Below are positions 4,634 to 5,795 of a stretch of 5,795 nt of DNA, piece after piece. A program made the position numbers and the translations under genes. This DNA is from Leptolinea sp964397625 (GTDB lineage Bacteria > Chloroflexota > Anaerolineae > Anaerolineales > Anaerolineaceae): positions 1-5,795 of the forward strand of contig CAYNJT010000117.1 in assembly GCA_964397625.1 (NCBI GenBank), read 5' to 3'. Each line of letters opens with the position of its first letter. The first letter of the stretch is position 1. The notes below the pieces were generated by a model. It searched no databases. It was not told the DNA's origin and saw only the letters and a list, made by a program, of their open reading frames with translations.

Positions 4634-5233
4634 TCAATGACCTGTCATCCGTTCCGCAAAATACTCTGACAGGCTTTCACGCAGCGCCAGCCGGGCGCGG
4701 TGCAATCGAACTTTTACAGCGGTTTCTGTGAGTCCAAGCACTTCAGCGGTTTGCTCGGTGGACTGGTCTTCAATATCCCGCAGGAAGAAGACCACCCGAT
4801 ACTTCACTGGCAATGCCTGTATGGCTTTCTGCATATACACCGATGCCTCACGATCCATTTGCAGCTGTTCCGGGGTGACGTCCCATTCGACCAGTGAATG
4901 CGGCAGAGGGGCGGGAGAGTCATCATCCGGTTCATCCTCGGGAAGCGGTTCTTCCTTTCGTGCCCGCAATCGCCCCAGGGCGGCGTTGTAGGCAATCCGG
5001 TACAACCATGAGCTTATCTTTGAGCGGCCTTCAAAACCCTCGCGGTGGGTGATGGCGGAGACGAACGTCTCCTGTACCACATCCTCCGCTGCCGCTGGGT
5101 CGCCAAGCAACTGCATGGCCAGCCGGTAGATGGGATCCGCGTAGGTTTCGAATAACTCGGTCAAAACCGGAGCAGGATCTGACGACTGAAAACCTTCCAG
5201 TAATTCGGCTTCTGAAGTTGGTTCCTTATCCAT
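4634..5233 (-). CDS. ECF (group 4) RNA polymerase sigma factor
   Basis: 199 residues, a normal ECF length. Region 2 spans about 25-93: LFETYADPIYRLAMQLLGD, the core-binding and -10 recognition stretch EDVVQETFVSAI, then SKISSWLYRIAYNAALGRLR. A long acidic, proline-rich linker follows (about 94-125, EEPLPEDEPDDD). Region 4 spans about 132-185: IQALPVKYRVVFFLRDIE, then the helix-turn-helix QTAEVLGLTETAVKVRLHRAR, which reads the -35. It directs polymerase to a stress regulon and is presumably held inactive by the downstream zinc anti-sigma. It starts 32 bases after the clpB stop with no terminator between, so co-transcription is likely. ATG at 5233 is the only upstream start; the nearest ribosome-like AGGA is 11 bases away, somewhat far. 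A possible autoregulatory motif lies at 5236-5263. The exact ECF group cannot be assigned by eye. Confidence 0.93.
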   Translation of the reverse strand: MDKEPTSEAELLEGFQSSDPAPVLTELFETYADPIYRLAMQLLGDPAAAEDVVQETFVSAITHREGFEGRSKISSWLYRIAYNAALGRLRARKEEPLPEDEPDDDSPAPLPHSLVEWDVTPEQLQMDREASVYMQKAIQALPVKYRVVFFLRDIEDQSTEQTAEVLGLTETAVKVRLHRARLALRESLSEYFAERMTGH

Positions 5234-5235
5234 TG

Positions 5236-5263
5236 GATGCTCGATCCTGTCTCCGGTTACAAA
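5236..5263 (-). promoter_or_regulatory. Possible ECF-type autoregulatory motif before the sigma gene
   Basis: TTTTGTAACC lies between clpB and the sigma gene (GTAAC 5256-5260), followed after 16 bases by CATC (5236-5239). It matches the DUF2892 upstream motif in sequence and spacing. A difficulty is that CATC ends only two bases before the ATG at 5233, so transcription would start at or inside the start codon. It would have to be leaderless, or the motif is accidental here. Confidence 0.22.
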
Positions 5264-5265
5264 AT

Positions 5266-5795
5266 TTAATCTTCTGCCGCCTGAACGACGGGTGTAAAGC
5301 TAAGACCATCAACGCTTTTATCCACCAGGATGGTCTCTCCCGGCTTGAAGTCGCCAGAGAGGATCTTTATAGCCAGTGGGTCCTGCAACTCGCGTTGGAT
5401 GGCGCGTTTCAGCGGCCGGGCGCCGTAATCGGGATCATAGCCGGTTTCGCCCAGCCAGGTTTGCGCGGCCGGAGTGACCTCCAAATGATACCCTTTTTCT
5501 TCCAACAATTTTGCCACCCGTTTCAGTTGGATGCCCACGATGGCGGAAATATCTTCGCGGGTCAGGGAATGGAACACCACGATCTCGTCAATGCGGTTGA
5601 GGAATTCCGGTCGGAATTGAGCCTGCAACACCCGGGTGATCTCATCGCGTGAGACGGTCTTTTGGCGGTCGAGCCACAGTTCGCTGCCCAGGTTGCTGGT
5701 CATGATGACCACCGTGTTGCGGAAATCCACCGTGCGTCCCTGCCCGTCGGTCAGGCGGCAGTCGTACAGCAGCTGCAGCAGCACGTTGAACACCT
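5266..5795 (-). CDS. clpB: ATP-dependent chaperone ClpB, C-terminal part only
   Basis: The last 175 codons; the gene begins beyond the right edge. ClpB is a hexameric AAA+ disaggregase working with DnaK/DnaJ/GrpE on heat-aggregated proteins. Visible here is the end of the second ATPase domain: FNVLLQLL, RLTDGQGRTVDFRNT, sensor 1 in MTSNLGS (Asn34 of the fragment), and the arginine finger in FRPEFLNRIDE (Arg67). The C-terminal small domain follows, with sensor 2 in GYDPDYGARPLKR (Arg126), RELQDPLAIKILSGDF, and an acidic end. RTVDFRNT and the C-terminal pattern fit ClpB better than ClpC, and the length after sensor 2 is normal. LYDCRLTDG replaces the usual LDDGRLTDG, a conservative oddity near the ATPase core. 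The sigma and anti-sigma genes follow closely on the same strand and probably share its transcript. Confidence 0.95.
   Translation of the reverse strand, partial: VFNVLLQLLYDCRLTDGQGRTVDFRNTVVIMTSNLGSELWLDRQKTVSRDEITRVLQAQFRPEFLNRIDEIVVFHSLTREDISAIVGIQLKRVAKLLEEKGYHLEVTPAAQTWLGETGYDPDYGARPLKRAIQRELQDPLAIKILSGDFKPGETILVDKSVDGLSFTPVVQAAED

Noticed and set aside
5218..5652. 144-residue plus-strand frame opposite clpB
   Set aside because: A shadow of the highly conserved ClpB C-terminus.

Overview
The window is bacterial, about half G+C, and every supported gene is on the minus strand, so it reads from high to low coordinates. Genes mostly have GGAG or GGAGG ribosome sites 4 to 6 bases before ATG. 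The clpB, ECF sigma, DUF2892 and MerR/GyrI-type content and the interspersed GGCGAAGCATCCGG-type repeats remind me of Chloroflexota (Anaerolineae-like) genomes. That is an impression from gene content only, and low confidence.

Right-hand block (about 3420-5795), a stress and redox block. It starts with the C-terminal part of the ClpB disaggregase, which runs off the window edge. An ECF sigma factor follows 32 bases later, then a small zinc-binding anti-sigma protein after 14 bases; these three look like one operon. The operon ends at a strong terminator whose stem contains the anti-sigma stop codon. Next come a 65-residue two-helix DUF2892 membrane protein, a bidirectional terminator, and a thioredoxin fused to a second DUF2892-like membrane domain, with its own terminator. 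The anti-sigma carries Cys-X25-His-X3-Cys-X2-Cys, the pattern of redox-responsive RsrA-type factors. A shared GTAAC-N16-CATC motif lies upstream of both the sigma gene and the DUF2892 gene. A thiol-stress regulon is therefore a reasonable hypothesis.

Middle (2849-3470), about 620 bases with no credible gene. It holds the thioredoxin terminator, two 61-base inverted-repeat units of identical architecture (REPIN-like), an A/T hairpin between them, a further GC-rich stem-loop, and a candidate MerR-type promoter (TTGACT, 19-base spacer, TAAGCT).

Left-hand block (1-2848). That promoter drives a 349-residue protein with a likely Cys-His-Asp papain-like (BtrH/DUF4872-like) fold, closed by a near-perfect terminator. 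Beyond it are two tandem, paralogous MerR regulators with C-terminal GyrI-like ligand-binding domains; the second runs off the left edge. The simplest model is that one or both regulators sense a small molecule and switch on the BtrH-like gene through the stretched-spacer promoter. This is the most interesting candidate system in the window. Its substrate cannot be read from the sequence.
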